Below, one piece after another: positions 17,834-26,643 of a stretch of 60,007 bases of DNA. The notes under the pieces are model-generated. The model did not search any database. It was not told the origin of the DNA and was given only the letters and a program-made list of their open reading frames with translations. The stretch lies in NCBI GenBank assembly GCA_012517965.1, contig JAAYTZ010000020.1, positions 1-60,007 of the forward strand, written 5' to 3'. The position numbers were made by a program, and so were the translations under genes. Origin of the DNA: Propionibacterium sp. (GTDB lineage: Bacteria; Actinomycetota; Actinomycetes; Propionibacteriales; Propionibacteriaceae). The stretch's first letter is position 1, and each line of letters begins with the position of its first letter.

Positions 17834-19501
17834 GTGCGCGCATTGCTCAGCGGGAACGAGGCGATCGCCCTCGGCGCCTGGGAGGCCGGGGTCGCCGTGG
17901 GGTGCGGCTACCCGGGGACCCCGTCCACCGAGATCCTCGAAGCCCTGATCGGCTACCCGGGGCTGTACACCGAGTGGTCGGTCAACGAGAAGGTCGCCCT
18001 CGAGGTGGGCCTGGGGGCGTCCATCGCGGGCGGCCGGGCCCTGGTCACGATGAAGCACGTCGGCGTCAACGTGGCCGCCGATCCGCTGTTCACGAGCGTC
18101 TACACCGGCGTCAACGCCGGCCTGGTCGTGGTCACCGCCGACGATCCGTCGATGCACTCCTCCCAGAACGAGCAGGACAACCGCCACTACGCGGTGGCGG
18201 CCAAGCTGCCGATGTTCGAGCCGTCCACCCCCGCGGAGGCCCGCCTGTTCACCCGCTGGGCGTTCGAGCTCAGCGAGCAGCACGACACCCCGGTCTTCCT
18301 GCGCACGACGACGCGACTGTCGCACTCGAAGGGTGTCGTGCCGGAGGTCGACCGGACCATCACCCCCGCGAAGCACCCGGTGGGGGTCGACCAGAACCCG
18401 CCCAAGTACGTGATGATCCCGGGGCACGCCCGCGTGCGGCGCGTCGAGGTCGAGGCACGGCTGGCCGAACTGCGCCGCGTCGTCGAGACCCATCCCGCCA
18501 ACGTGGTCGAGCGCCGCGGCGGCGTCGGCGTCATCACCTCGGGGGTCCCCTACAGCTACGTCCGCGAGGTGCTGCCGGACGCCTCGGTGCTCAAGCTGGG
18601 CATCGTCCACCCGCTGCCCGAGCAGCTGATCCGCGACTTCGCGGCGTCCGTCGAGACCCTGTACGTGGTGGAGGAACTCGACCCCGTCATCGAGACGCAG
18701 GTGCGCGCCTGGGGGCTCGGCTGCCACGGCAAGGACACCTTCCCCGCCATCGGCGAGTTCTCGCCCGAGGTGCTGCGGGCGTCCCTCGGCCTGCCGCAGC
18801 CGGGTTCGGTGGCGGCCGGCGACCTCGAGGTGCCGATGCGGCTGCCCGGGCTCTGCGCCGGGTGCCCGCACGGCCACGTCTTCAACGTGCTCCGCGACCG
18901 CGGCCTCTTCGTGTCGGGCGACATCGGGTGCTACAGCCTCGGCGTCCTGCCCCCCTACCGGATCATGGACACCCTGGTCGACATGGGGGCGTCCATCACG
19001 ATGGCCCACGGCATGGACATCGTGCTGGCACAGGCCGGGCAGACCCACGGCCAGCGCGCCCACGTCTCGGCGGTGATCGGCGACTCGACGTTCGCCCATT
19101 CGGGCATCACCGGCCTGCTCAACGCGATCTGGAACAAGCGCGACGGGCTGTACGTCGTGCTCGACAACGGCACGACGGCGATGACGGGCGCCCAGGAGAA
19201 CCCGCTGTCGGGCGAGCGGATGGGCCACGAGAACTCCACCCACGTCGATTACGTCCTGCTGTGCCGGGCGCTGGGCATGCCCGAGCAGAACGTCCGGATC
19301 GTCGACGGCAACGACACCGCCGCGATCTCGGCGGCGGTCGACGAACTCGCCACGCTGCCGGGGGTGAAGCTGCTGGCCGCGGTGGGGCTGTGCGTCATGG
19401 AGGCCAAGGAGCTGCGCAAGACCGGCAAGCTCGCCGAGAAGAAGGCCTGGCGCGAACTGCAGCTCACCGCGGCGTGCCGGGGGGTGCGCACCGATGCCTG
19501 A
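17834..19501 (+). CDS. iorA: Indolepyruvate:ferredoxin oxidoreductase alpha subunit, without the ferredoxin domain
   Basis: The protein has 555 residues from a GTG behind GAAAGGG. With IorB it oxidatively decarboxylates aryl pyruvates (from Trp, Phe, Tyr) to aryl-acetyl-CoA. Landmarks are CGYPGTPSTEI near residue 25, SMHSSQNEQDNRHYA near residue 105, and the thiamine-diphosphate-site segments LCAGCPHGH (about 340), SGDIGCYSLG (about 360) and IGDSTFAHSG (about 420). Canonical IorA is about 600-650 residues and ends in a two-cluster ferredoxin domain with CxxCxxC motifs. This one stops short and has only isolated Cys residues there, so a separate electron carrier is needed. It overlaps iorB by 8 bases. 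Confidence 0.9.
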   Translation: MRALLSGNEAIALGAWEAGVAVGCGYPGTPSTEILEALIGYPGLYTEWSVNEKVALEVGLGASIAGGRALVTMKHVGVNVAADPLFTSVYTGVNAGLVVVTADDPSMHSSQNEQDNRHYAVAAKLPMFEPSTPAEARLFTRWAFELSEQHDTPVFLRTTTRLSHSKGVVPEVDRTITPAKHPVGVDQNPPKYVMIPGHARVRRVEVEARLAELRRVVETHPANVVERRGGVGVITSGVPYSYVREVLPDASVLKLGIVHPLPEQLIRDFAASVETLYVVEELDPVIETQVRAWGLGCHGKDTFPAIGEFSPEVLRASLGLPQPGSVAAGDLEVPMRLPGLCAGCPHGHVFNVLRDRGLFVSGDIGCYSLGVLPPYRIMDTLVDMGASITMAHGMDIVLAQAGQTHGQRAHVSAVIGDSTFAHSGITGLLNAIWNKRDGLYVVLDNGTTAMTGAQENPLSGERMGHENSTHVDYVLLCRALGMPEQNVRIVDGNDTAAISAAVDELATLPGVKLLAAVGLCVMEAKELRKTGKLAEKKAWRELQLTAACRGVRTDA

Positions 19502-20171
19502 GCCGCTGAAGACGGACGCCGCCCCGCACGGCGCCGACGAGCCGGGCCGCGTGTTCAACGTGCTCATGGTCGGGGTCGGCGGCCAGGGGATCATCCTGGC
19601 CTCGGACATCCTGGCCGAGGCCGCGATGCTGGCCGGGCTGGACGCCAAGAAGTCCGAGGTGCACGGCATGAGCCAGCGCGGCGGGCCCGTGTTCAGCCAC
19701 GTCCGGTTCGGCGCCGAGGTGCACTCCCCCGTCATCGGCATGGGGGAGGCGGACGTCCTCTACTCGCTGGAGCGCATGGAGCTGCTGCGCTGGGCGCCCT
19801 GGGCGCGGCCCGGCGCCACCGCCATCTACGCCGACACCGACCTGCCGCCCGGGGCGCTGACCGCCTACCCGCCGGGACTCGACGACGAGATCGCCGCCCG
19901 GTTCGGGCAGGTCGTGCGGTTCGACATGCGCGAGCTGCGCAGCCGGATCAACCCCAAGGCCAAGAACACCGTCCTGCTGGGGGCGGTGTCGGTGCTGACC
20001 CCGCTGCCCCTGGACGCCTACGTGCGCGCGATCACCGCGCTGGTCCCGGCGGGCACGGCGGACGCCAACCTGGCCGGTTTCGAGGTGGGCCGGCGCATCG
20101 CCCTCGCCGCCCTCGGCCGGGACGCCGAGGAGGCACCGCACGAGCCGGCCGCCGTGGCCGGGCAGGAGTAA
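19494..20171 (+). CDS. iorB: Indolepyruvate:ferredoxin oxidoreductase beta subunit
   Basis: The protein has 225 residues and is the gamma-type (POR_N-associated) subunit pairing with IorA. Landmarks are VLMVGVGGQGIILASDILAEAA near residue 25, and SEVHGMSQRGGPVFSHVRFG near residue 65, both diagnostic of IorB. Its start lies inside the iorA end (8-base overlap), which implies translational coupling and equal amounts. paaK begins 4 bases after its stop. Confidence 0.92.
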   Translation: MPEPLKTDAAPHGADEPGRVFNVLMVGVGGQGIILASDILAEAAMLAGLDAKKSEVHGMSQRGGPVFSHVRFGAEVHSPVIGMGEADVLYSLERMELLRWAPWARPGATAIYADTDLPPGALTAYPPGLDDEIAARFGQVVRFDMRELRSRINPKAKNTVLLGAVSVLTPLPLDAYVRAITALVPAGTADANLAGFEVGRRIALAALGRDAEEAPHEPAAVAGQE

Positions 20172-20175
20172 GCCC

Positions 20176-21483
20176 ATGTGGAACGAAGCCGCCCAGACCC
20201 TGCCGGTCCCGGACCTGCGTGCCCTGCAACTGGAGCGCCTGCGCACCCAGATCGCCCGGGTGTACGACCGGGTGCCCTTCTACCGGGCCCGCCTGGACGC
20301 CGCGGGCGTCACCCCCGCGGACATCCGGTCGCTGACCGACCTCGCCCGGGTGCCGTTCACCTCCAAGTCCGACATGCGGGAGGTCTTCCCGTTCGGGCTG
20401 TTGGCGGTGGACCGCGACGAGGTCGTCGAGGTGCACATGTCGTCGGGGACGACCGGCAAGCCGGTCGTGGACGCCTACACCCGCGGCGACCTGGACCTCT
20501 GGTCCGACGTCATGGGGCGCACCCTCGACATGGGCGAGGTGGGTGACCACGACATCGTCCAGAACGCGTACGGCTACGGGCTGTTCACCGGCGGCTTCGG
20601 CGTCCACTACGGCGCGGAGCGCCTCGGAGCTCTGGTGCTGCCGGTGTCGTCGGGCAACACCCACCGGCAGCTGACCCTCATCCAGGACTTCGGCACCACC
20701 GTGCTGACCTGCACGCCCTCCTACGCGCTCTACATCGCCGAGTACGCGGCCAAGCAGGGCCTCGACCCCGCGGCCCTGCCGCTGCGGGTCGGGTTCTTCG
20801 GCGCCGAGCCGTGGAGCCTCGAGATGCGGGACGAGATCGAGCGCCGGCTGGGCATCCGGGCGTTCGACATCTACGGCCTCACCGAGATCATCGGACCGGG
20901 GGTCGGCTCGGAGTGTGCCCAGCAGGACGGTCTGCACCTGTTCGAGGACCACTTCTACCCCGAGATCGTGGACCCGGACACCGGGGTGCCGCTGCCGGAC
21001 GGCGAGACCGGCGAGCTGGTGCTGACGACCCTGACGCGGGAGGGCTCCCCCGTCCTGCGCTACCGCACCCGCGACATCACCTACCTGATGCCCGAGCCGT
21101 GCCCGTGCGGCCGCACCTCCCGGCGGATCCACCGGCTGATGGGCCGTACCGACGACATGCTGATCATCCGCGGGGTGAACGTGTTCCCGCAGCAGATCGA
21201 GGAGGTGCTGCTGCGCGTCCAGCGCGTCGAACCGCACTACCGGATCACCGTGGACCGTGACGGCACGATGGACACCCTCACCGTCGAGGTCGAGATGTCC
21301 GACGAACTCTTCAGCGACGACCTCGCCGACGTCATCGCGCTGGAGCGCGCCATCGAGCGCGAACTGCACTCGGAGACCGGCCTCCAGGCCCGCTGCGTCC
21401 TGGTGAACCCGCAGACCATCGAACGCTCCGAGGGCAAGGCCAAACGGGTTTTCGACCGCCGGAAGGTGACCACCCATGTATGA
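20176..21483 (+). CDS. paaK: Phenylacetate-CoA ligase (aryl-acid:CoA ligase)
   Basis: The protein has 435 residues, standard for PaaK. It forms aryl-acetyl-CoA via an acyl-adenylate. Landmarks are the P-loop-like MSSGTTGKPVV near residue 92, FDIYGLTEIIGPG near residue 232, RYRTRDITYL, and the C-terminal GRTDDMLIIRGVNVFPQQIE. The context with iorAB and an ACT protein recurs in many bacteria and archaea. There the ligase may run towards ATP synthesis from the CoA esters made by IorAB, or may activate scavenged aryl acids. Direction is inference. Confidence 0.93.
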   Translation: MWNEAAQTLPVPDLRALQLERLRTQIARVYDRVPFYRARLDAAGVTPADIRSLTDLARVPFTSKSDMREVFPFGLLAVDRDEVVEVHMSSGTTGKPVVDAYTRGDLDLWSDVMGRTLDMGEVGDHDIVQNAYGYGLFTGGFGVHYGAERLGALVLPVSSGNTHRQLTLIQDFGTTVLTCTPSYALYIAEYAAKQGLDPAALPLRVGFFGAEPWSLEMRDEIERRLGIRAFDIYGLTEIIGPGVGSECAQQDGLHLFEDHFYPEIVDPDTGVPLPDGETGELVLTTLTREGSPVLRYRTRDITYLMPEPCPCGRTSRRIHRLMGRTDDMLIIRGVNVFPQQIEEVLLRVQRVEPHYRITVDRDGTMDTLTVEVEMSDELFSDDLADVIALERAIERELHSETGLQARCVLVNPQTIERSEGKAKRVFDRRKVTTHV

Positions 21484-21901
21484 CGCCGACGAGCACATCT
21501 TCCAGCTCAGGCAGATCTCGGTCTTCCTGGAAAACCGGCCCGGGACGCTCGCGTTGGCCACCCGGGTGCTGGCGGACGCCGGCGCGAACCTCCGCGCCCT
21601 GATGATCGCCGAGACCGAGCGGTTCGGCATCCTGCGCCTCATCACCGACGAGCCGGACGCCGCCGTCGCGGCCCTGACCGCGGCCGGGTTCCGGACGCGG
21701 CTCACCGACGTGGTGGGGGTCGAGGTGCCCGACCGGGCCGGCGGACTCGCCGACCTGCTCGGGGTGTTCGCCGGGTCCGAGATCAGCGTCGAGTACATGT
21801 ACGCCGAGCTGTCCGGCCGGGCCGGCCGGGCGCTGCTGATCATGAAGGTCGAGCCGCGCGACGACGCCCTCGAGCGGCTCTACGACGCCGCCCTGTACTG
21901 A
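21476..21901 (+). CDS. Double ACT-domain protein of the iorAB-paaK cluster
   Basis: The protein has 141 residues made of two ACT-like repeats: the first around QISVFLENRPGTLALATRVLADAG, split at Pro-Gly, and the second around VEVPDRAGGLADLLGVFAG. ACT domains bind amino acids or related ligands. A small double-ACT protein is a regular neighbour of iorAB/paaK, where it may sense aromatic amino acids and modulate the enzymes. The start overlaps the paaK stop by 8 bases, so it belongs to the same transcript. Confidence 0.87.
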   Translation: MYDADEHIFQLRQISVFLENRPGTLALATRVLADAGANLRALMIAETERFGILRLITDEPDAAVAALTAAGFRTRLTDVVGVEVPDRAGGLADLLGVFAGSEISVEYMYAELSGRAGRALLIMKVEPRDDALERLYDAALY

Positions 21902-21923
21902 CCGGTGACGGGTTGCTCGGGCG

Positions 21924-22118
21924 TCAGCGGCGCTCGGGCAGCCCGGTGATCACGACGCCGCCGACGGCGTTGAGCAGGGGCGTCATCGCCAGGCCGGTCG
22001 AGTTGTTTTCGTGTACCAGGTAGCACACCCCCGTCTCCCGGTCCCGAAGGATCTTGGTGCTCGTCCTGATGTTGGACTCGCTGTGGATGACCTCGAAGCG
22101 GGGCGGTTCTTTCGGCAT
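21924..22118 (-). CDS. Small DUF6440-like protein
   Basis: The protein has 64 residues. The pattern is an N-terminal RFEVI strand, a TKILRDRETGVCYLVHEN segment and LTPLL-like AMTPLLNAVGGVV, which fits the DUF6440 type of small protein. The function is unknown. It has a leaderless promoter (TAGTCT at 22125-22130 on the minus strand). It lies tail-to-tail with the ACT gene. Confidence 0.7.
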   Translation of the reverse strand: MPKEPPRFEVIHSESNIRTSTKILRDRETGVCYLVHENNSTGLAMTPLLNAVGGVVITGLPERR

Positions 22119-22124
22119 GACGCC

Positions 22125-22130
22125 AGACTA
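22125..22130 (-). promoter_or_regulatory. Leaderless -10 box (TAGTCT on the minus strand)
   Basis: TAGTCT lies 6 bases before the ATG at 22118 of the small DUF6440-like gene. Confidence 0.45.
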
Positions 22131-22142
22131 CGTCGGCCCCTG

Positions 22143-23315
22143 TCAACGAGCCTGTAGGTCGGCCAAGACCTCGGGATCCTGGGCGTCCAGCCAGTCGCAC
22201 AGCCAGCGGTGGCTGACCAGTTGCACCTCGGGGCGTGACCCGAACTCGACGATCAGGTCGCGCAGGTTGTCCTGGTAGATGCCGCCCAGCCAGGGGCTGA
22301 GGTGGTTGCCGATGATCAGCGGCGCGCGGTTCGTCGACAGGCACAGCTCGAGGCCCGCGCGCAGCGAGTCGCGGTGCTCGGCCTGCCATTGGGCGCGCTG
22401 CGCCGCGGTGCCGATGTTCTTCGCCTTGGTGTGGGCGACGTAGTAGTTGTAGTCCATCGGCAGGATGCTCTTGCCCTTGAACGGCACCGGGAACATCGAC
22501 ATGTCGTACAGGCCATGGGAGTCCTTCTTCGGCCAGGCCGCGGACGCCCGGGTGCCCGAGGTGTCGTAGCGCCACCCGTACCGCTTGGCCACCGGCAGCA
22601 GCGTCTCGCGGCCGGCGAGCAGCGGCGTCCGGGCGCCCACGCACTCCTTGGTGTAGTCGAACGGGAACGGCTCGAGGTCGTCCCAGCCGGTGAAGGTGCG
22701 CCACTGGGTGACCAGCTTGTACACCTGGCTGAGTTCCTGTTCCCAGTCGGCGCTCGTCCAGGACGGCACGCCGTTCGGGTTCTGGAAGTGGCCGCCCATG
22801 TGGGTGCCGATCTCGTTGCCGTACTTCCATGCCGTCGAGATGCCCTCGATGGTGCGCCGCACCGTCTTGTCCGACATGAACGGGATGTCCGAGTCCCCCG
22901 CCGGCCGCCGCGGCGGCTGGTACTCCTTCTTGCGCGACGCCGGCAGCACGTACAGCGCCGTCAGGAACATCGTCATCGTGCCGTCGACCGAGTGCGCCGC
23001 GTCGATCATGTCGAGGATGTGGTCGTCGTTGCCGGACGCGCCGTCCCAGCTGAACAGCACGAACTGCGGCGGGGTCTCCCCCTTCGCGAGCTTCGTGATC
23101 GGCCGTTGGAACGGTTGCGGGTCGGGCGACGGGGCCTGGGACCCGTCGCCGATCGGGGTGCCGAGCCGCACGTTCGGCGTCCCGTCGGGGTTGACGGACG
23201 CCGTCGGCACGGCACTCGTCGGGGCGGGAGCCGGGGCGGGCACCGCGCAGCCAGCGAGCCCGGCGACTCCGGCGGTCAGTCCCAGGGAGAGGAGCGTGCG
23301 GCGGGGTAGGGTCAT
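22143..23315 (-). CDS. Secreted lipoprotein related to polysaccharide deacetylases
   Basis: The protein has 390 residues with ATG 23315 preceded by AAGAAAGG. A twin-Arg-like LPRRTLLSLGL followed by the lipobox GLAGC (Cys near residue 25) predicts a lipoprotein, possibly Tat-exported. After a Pro/Ala linker the domain shows QFVLFSWDGASGNDDH, YGNEIGTHMGGHF and PFDYTKECVGARTPLL, which resemble the metal-site Asp and HxxxH motifs and later motifs of a NodB-like carbohydrate esterase. The GTHMGGH spacing fits the metal ligands. The substrate (peptidoglycan or other glycan) is unknown. Confidence 0.75.
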   Translation of the reverse strand: MTLPRRTLLSLGLTAGVAGLAGCAVPAPAPAPTSAVPTASVNPDGTPNVRLGTPIGDGSQAPSPDPQPFQRPITKLAKGETPPQFVLFSWDGASGNDDHILDMIDAAHSVDGTMTMFLTALYVLPASRKKEYQPPRRPAGDSDIPFMSDKTVRRTIEGISTAWKYGNEIGTHMGGHFQNPNGVPSWTSADWEQELSQVYKLVTQWRTFTGWDDLEPFPFDYTKECVGARTPLLAGRETLLPVAKRYGWRYDTSGTRASAAWPKKDSHGLYDMSMFPVPFKGKSILPMDYNYYVAHTKAKNIGTAAQRAQWQAEHRDSLRAGLELCLSTNRAPLIIGNHLSPWLGGIYQDNLRDLIVEFGSRPEVQLVSHRWLCDWLDAQDPEVLADLQAR

Positions 23316-23452
23316 GATCGGCCTTTCTTGGTCGGTCACCCGCGTGGGGGTCCGGGCCACCCTACCCGGCCCCGCCGAACCTGCCCGGCAGCGCGCCGCG
23401 GGGCCGCACCGACGGCGTCCGGGCGGGGCCGAGTGACGGAAGGAGTGGCGAC

Positions 23453-24196
23453 GTGGCCGAGAAGAGAACCCTGGCCGGGGGCGACCCGAGCGGCTACCAG
23501 AGCGCGGAGTCGACCCAGGGCCCGCCCGCGACACGCCTCAACGCGCTGCGCGCCGCGGTGCTGGGCGCCAACGACGGCATCGTGTCGACCGCGGGCATTC
23601 TGACCGGCGTCGCGGGCGCCACCCTCCAGTTCGGCGCCCTGGTGACGGCGGGCGTCGCCGGCGTGACGGCGGGTGCGCTGTCCATGGCGGTGGGCGAGTA
23701 CGTGTCGGTGGGCACCCAGCGCGACTCCGAGGCGGCGCTGCTGCACCAGGAGCGGCGCGAGCTCGCCGAGATGCCGGAGGAGGAACTCGCCGAGCTGACC
23801 GCCCTCTACGTCGCCAAGGGGCTCACGCCGGACCTGGCCCGCCGGGTCGCCGACCAGCTCCACGCCCACGACGCGCTGGCCGCCCACGCCGAGACCGAAC
23901 TGGGCATCGATCCGCACAACCTGACCAGCCCGGTCGTGGCGGCGGTGTCCTCGGCCCTGGCGTTCGTGGCCGGGTCGCTGCTGCCGCTGGCGGCGATGCT
24001 GCTGAGCCCCGACCCGGCCCGCCTCGGCGTCACGGTGGTGTCGGTGGTGCTGGCGCTCGCGACGACGGGGGTGCTGAGCGCGCGGTGGGGTGGGACCCCA
24101 GTCGTGCGGTCGATCGCGCGCAACGTCCTGGGCGGCCTCCTGGCGATGGGGGTCACGTACTGGATCGGCCGCCTGGTGGGGCTGGGACTCGGCTGA
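23453..24196 (+). CDS. VIT1/CCC1-family Fe2+/Mn2+ transporter
   Basis: The protein has 247 residues from a GTG behind AAGGAG. The N-terminal ALRAAVLGANDGIVSTAGILTGVAGA is the VIT-family first helix with its metal-binding Asp. ALSMAVGEYVSVGTQRDSE ends the second helix. A cytoplasmic helical hairpin rich in Glu (about residues 90-150, including the EEELAEL stretch) is the metal-binding domain, and three helices follow. It would export or store iron or manganese. Confidence 0.9.
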   Translation: MAEKRTLAGGDPSGYQSAESTQGPPATRLNALRAAVLGANDGIVSTAGILTGVAGATLQFGALVTAGVAGVTAGALSMAVGEYVSVGTQRDSEAALLHQERRELAEMPEEELAELTALYVAKGLTPDLARRVADQLHAHDALAAHAETELGIDPHNLTSPVVAAVSSALAFVAGSLLPLAAMLLSPDPARLGVTVVSVVLALATTGVLSARWGGTPVVRSIARNVLGGLLAMGVTYWIGRLVGLGLG

Positions 24197-24216
24197 CGGC
24201 GTCCGCTCGGCGTCGG

Positions 24217-24684
24217 TCAGCGCCGCAGCAGGCCCAGCACCCAACTCGAGAAGAACGCCCAGAGCAGCTGGAAGACCACGCCGACCACGAACGCCGCGAG
24301 GATGACCGCGGCCTTCCACGCCTCGGCGCGGGGGGCCCGGACGATCCACAGGTTGAACACAACGCCCAGGATCGCCAGCGCGAGGCCGATCAGGCTGCCG
24401 GTGAAGAGGAACAGCACCGGCAGGAACGAAATGAGCAGCAGGAACGGGGACGTCACCGCCCCGGTGGTGTACTCGCGGCCGTCGACGACGAGCACCGGAT
24501 GCTCGGCCAGGAACCGGCCCTTCAGGTTCGCGCGGACCGTCCCGCCGTCGACGCCGGGCAGCAGGTAGTCGGCCTTCTCCCGCTTCACCGCCTGGCCGTC
24601 CACCGTGAGGACGTGGCCGAGCAGCGGGTCGTTGACCAGGCCGACGACGCCGGCCACGCCGGGAAGGGTCGCGTTCGCGTTCAC
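24217..24684 (-). CDS. Membrane protein with an N-terminal soluble domain, function unknown
   Basis: The protein has 155 residues from GTG 24684 (a TAACGT box 8 bases upstream suggests a leaderless start). The first 80 residues form a beta-rich domain (GHVLTVDGQAVKREK, VLVVDGREYTTG). The rest holds two to three hydrophobic helices. No family was recognised. The frame remains open far upstream but without start support. Confidence 0.6.
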   Translation of the reverse strand: MNANATLPGVAGVVGLVNDPLLGHVLTVDGQAVKREKADYLLPGVDGGTVRANLKGRFLAEHPVLVVDGREYTTGAVTSPFLLLISFLPVLFLFTGSLIGLALAILGVVFNLWIVRAPRAEAWKAAVILAAFVVGVVFQLLWAFFSSWVLGLLRR

Positions 24685-24737
24685 GGCGCTCCACGTTACC
24701 GGCACCGGCCGCCGGACGCCGAACCGGCCCGCCCAGG

Positions 24738-25097
24738 TCAGGCGGTGGGCCACTCCCAGTCGTCGAGCCGGTCCAGGAAGGCGTCGGACGCCGTCGGCCC
24801 GGCCTCCGGCACGAAGGGCGCGATCCCGGCCGTCTCGAGGACCTGCAGCGCGTTGTACACCCCGGACGCGAACTCCTCGGCGAAGAGCGCCGCCAGCACC
24901 GCCCGCTGGTCGGGCGTGAGCGCCGCGAGGAGCAGGTTCATCTCGTGCTGGCCCGGGGCGGCGTCGGTCACCACCTCGGCGTTCTCGTTCCAGACCCCGG
25001 CGACGACGCGGCGGGCGGACACCTGGCCCTGCCCGGTGCGACACTGGGCGACCAGGGTGTCGATCACGGCGCGGTACACGATGCGTTCGTCGGTCAT
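24738..25097 (-). CDS. Small soluble protein, function unknown
   Basis: The protein has 119 residues with ATG 25097. Its Ala/Leu-rich helical sequence includes LTPDQRAVLAALFAEEFASGVYNAL in the middle and ends DDWEWPTA. It resembles small DUF proteins of actinobacteria (possibly DUF6547), but I am not certain of the family. It has no signal or membrane segment. A TACCTT box at 25121-25126 on the minus strand could be its -10. Confidence 0.6.
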   Translation of the reverse strand: MTDERIVYRAVIDTLVAQCRTGQGQVSARRVVAGVWNENAEVVTDAAPGQHEMNLLLAALTPDQRAVLAALFAEEFASGVYNALQVLETAGIAPFVPEAGPTASDAFLDRLDDWEWPTA

Positions 25098-25189
25098 GCC
25101 CCCATCTTCCCCCAGGCGCCAAGGTAGCGGGGTGGGCCGCGGGCGACCGGCTTGGGGCCACCCGCTGGCGTCCCCGGGAAGGAGAATGG

Positions 25190-26626
25190 TTGGATGACCA
25201 GATGACGCAGACCCCGAGCCCGCCCTCCGCCGGCCCGACGGACGCCCCCGCCCCGGGCGCGTCGGAGACCGAGGTGACCCTGGTGATCCTGGGCGCCTCG
25301 GGCGACCTGACCCACCGCCTGTTGCTGCCGGGGCTGGGCACCCTGCTCAACACGACCGGCCGCTACCGGATCACCCTCATCGGGGCGGCCGTCGACGAAC
25401 TGTCCGCCGAGGCGTGGGCCGAGCGGGTGCGGTCCGCGCTGGCGTCCGCCGGCACGAAGCAGGCGCGGGCCGGCGACGTGCTGGCCCGGACGCGGTACGT
25501 GCGGCTCGACGTGACCGATCCGGCCGCGATCGGGCCGTTCGCCTCCCAGCTGCCCGCCGACTCGGTGCTGTACTTCGCGCTGCCGCCCGCGATCACCCTG
25601 CGCGCCTGCGAGGCGCTCGTCGGCGTCCCGCTGCCCGCCGGCCTCAAGCTGGCGCTGGAGAAGCCTTTCGGCACCAGCCGCGCCACGGCCCAGGCCGCGA
25701 ACGAACTCCTGGTGCGGTTGGTGCCCGAGCGGCAGATCTTCCGGGTCGACCACTTCCTGGGGAAGGCCACGGTGTTGAACCTGCTCGGGCTGCGGTTCAC
25801 GAACCGCGTGCTGCAACCGGTCTGGAACGCCGAGCACATCGAGAGCGTGCAGATCGTGGTCGACGAGGCGCTCGCCCTCGAGGGCCGGGCCGGCTACTAC
25901 GACCGCAACGGCGCCCTGAAGGACATGGTGCAGAGCCACCTGCTGCTCGTGCTGGCGCTGTGTGCGATGGAGGAGGTGTCGACGCTCGACGAGCGCGAGG
26001 TGCGCGACCTGGTGGTCCACACCCTGCGGGCCACGCAGTTGTGGACCGGCGACCCGGTGACCAGTTCGCGGCGCGCCCGGTACGTGGCCGGACGGGTCGG
26101 CCAGCGCGAGATCCCCAGTTATGTCGACGAGGAGGGCGTCGATCCGTCCCGTAGCACCGAGACCCTCGCCGAGATCGACCTGCGCATCGAGACCGGCCGC
26201 TGGGCGGGGGTGAAGTTCACGCTCCGCTCGGGCAAGGCCTTGGGGGACGAACGCAACGCGATCACCGTGGTGTTCAAGCCGGTGCCGCATGTGCCCACGG
26301 GCTTCACCGGCGAGGCGGCCCGCAACGTGCTGTCGATCGGCATGAAGCCCCAGACGATCGCGCTGCGACTGTCGACCAACGGCGCCGGCGACAAGTTCGA
26401 CCTCGAGGAGACGGTGCTCGCCGAAGATCTGGGCGACAGCGAGCTGCGCCCCTACGGGGAGATCCTGGAGTTCCTGTTCGCCGGCGATCCCCTGCTCAGC
26501 GTGCGGGGCGACATCGCCGAGGAGTGCTGGCGGATCGTCGAGCCCGTGCTCACGGCCTGGGCCGAGGACCGCGTTCCCCTGGAGGAGTACCGCGCCGGTT
26601 CGGCCGGGCCGCTCGCCTACGCCTGA
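25190..26626 (+). CDS. zwf: Glucose-6-phosphate 1-dehydrogenase
   Basis: The protein has 478 residues and oxidises glucose-6-phosphate to 6-phosphogluconolactone with NADP, the entry to the pentose phosphate pathway. Landmarks are VILGASGDLTHRLL near residue 31, LALEKPFGTS near residue 155, RVDHFLGKATV with the active-site His near residue 185, and GYYDRNGALKDMVQSHLL near residue 238. The Glu that usually follows DHYLGK is Ala here. A TTG start (25190) sits 5 bases from AAGGAG; the ATG at 25202 is the alternative. The gene stands alone, without opcA, gnd or tal. Confidence 0.93.
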   Translation: MDDQMTQTPSPPSAGPTDAPAPGASETEVTLVILGASGDLTHRLLLPGLGTLLNTTGRYRITLIGAAVDELSAEAWAERVRSALASAGTKQARAGDVLARTRYVRLDVTDPAAIGPFASQLPADSVLYFALPPAITLRACEALVGVPLPAGLKLALEKPFGTSRATAQAANELLVRLVPERQIFRVDHFLGKATVLNLLGLRFTNRVLQPVWNAEHIESVQIVVDEALALEGRAGYYDRNGALKDMVQSHLLLVLALCAMEEVSTLDEREVRDLVVHTLRATQLWTGDPVTSSRRARYVAGRVGQREIPSYVDEEGVDPSRSTETLAEIDLRIETGRWAGVKFTLRSGKALGDERNAITVVFKPVPHVPTGFTGEAARNVLSIGMKPQTIALRLSTNGAGDKFDLEETVLAEDLGDSELRPYGEILEFLFAGDPLLSVRGDIAEECWRIVEPVLTAWAEDRVPLEEYRAGSAGPLAYA

Positions 26627-26643
26627 GCGATCAGGGGCCCCGG

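Noticed and set aside
26627-26643. Short GGGGCCCC palindrome between zwf and the reductase gene as a terminator
   Set aside because: The stem is too short and without a loop; it is only a weak symmetric element.
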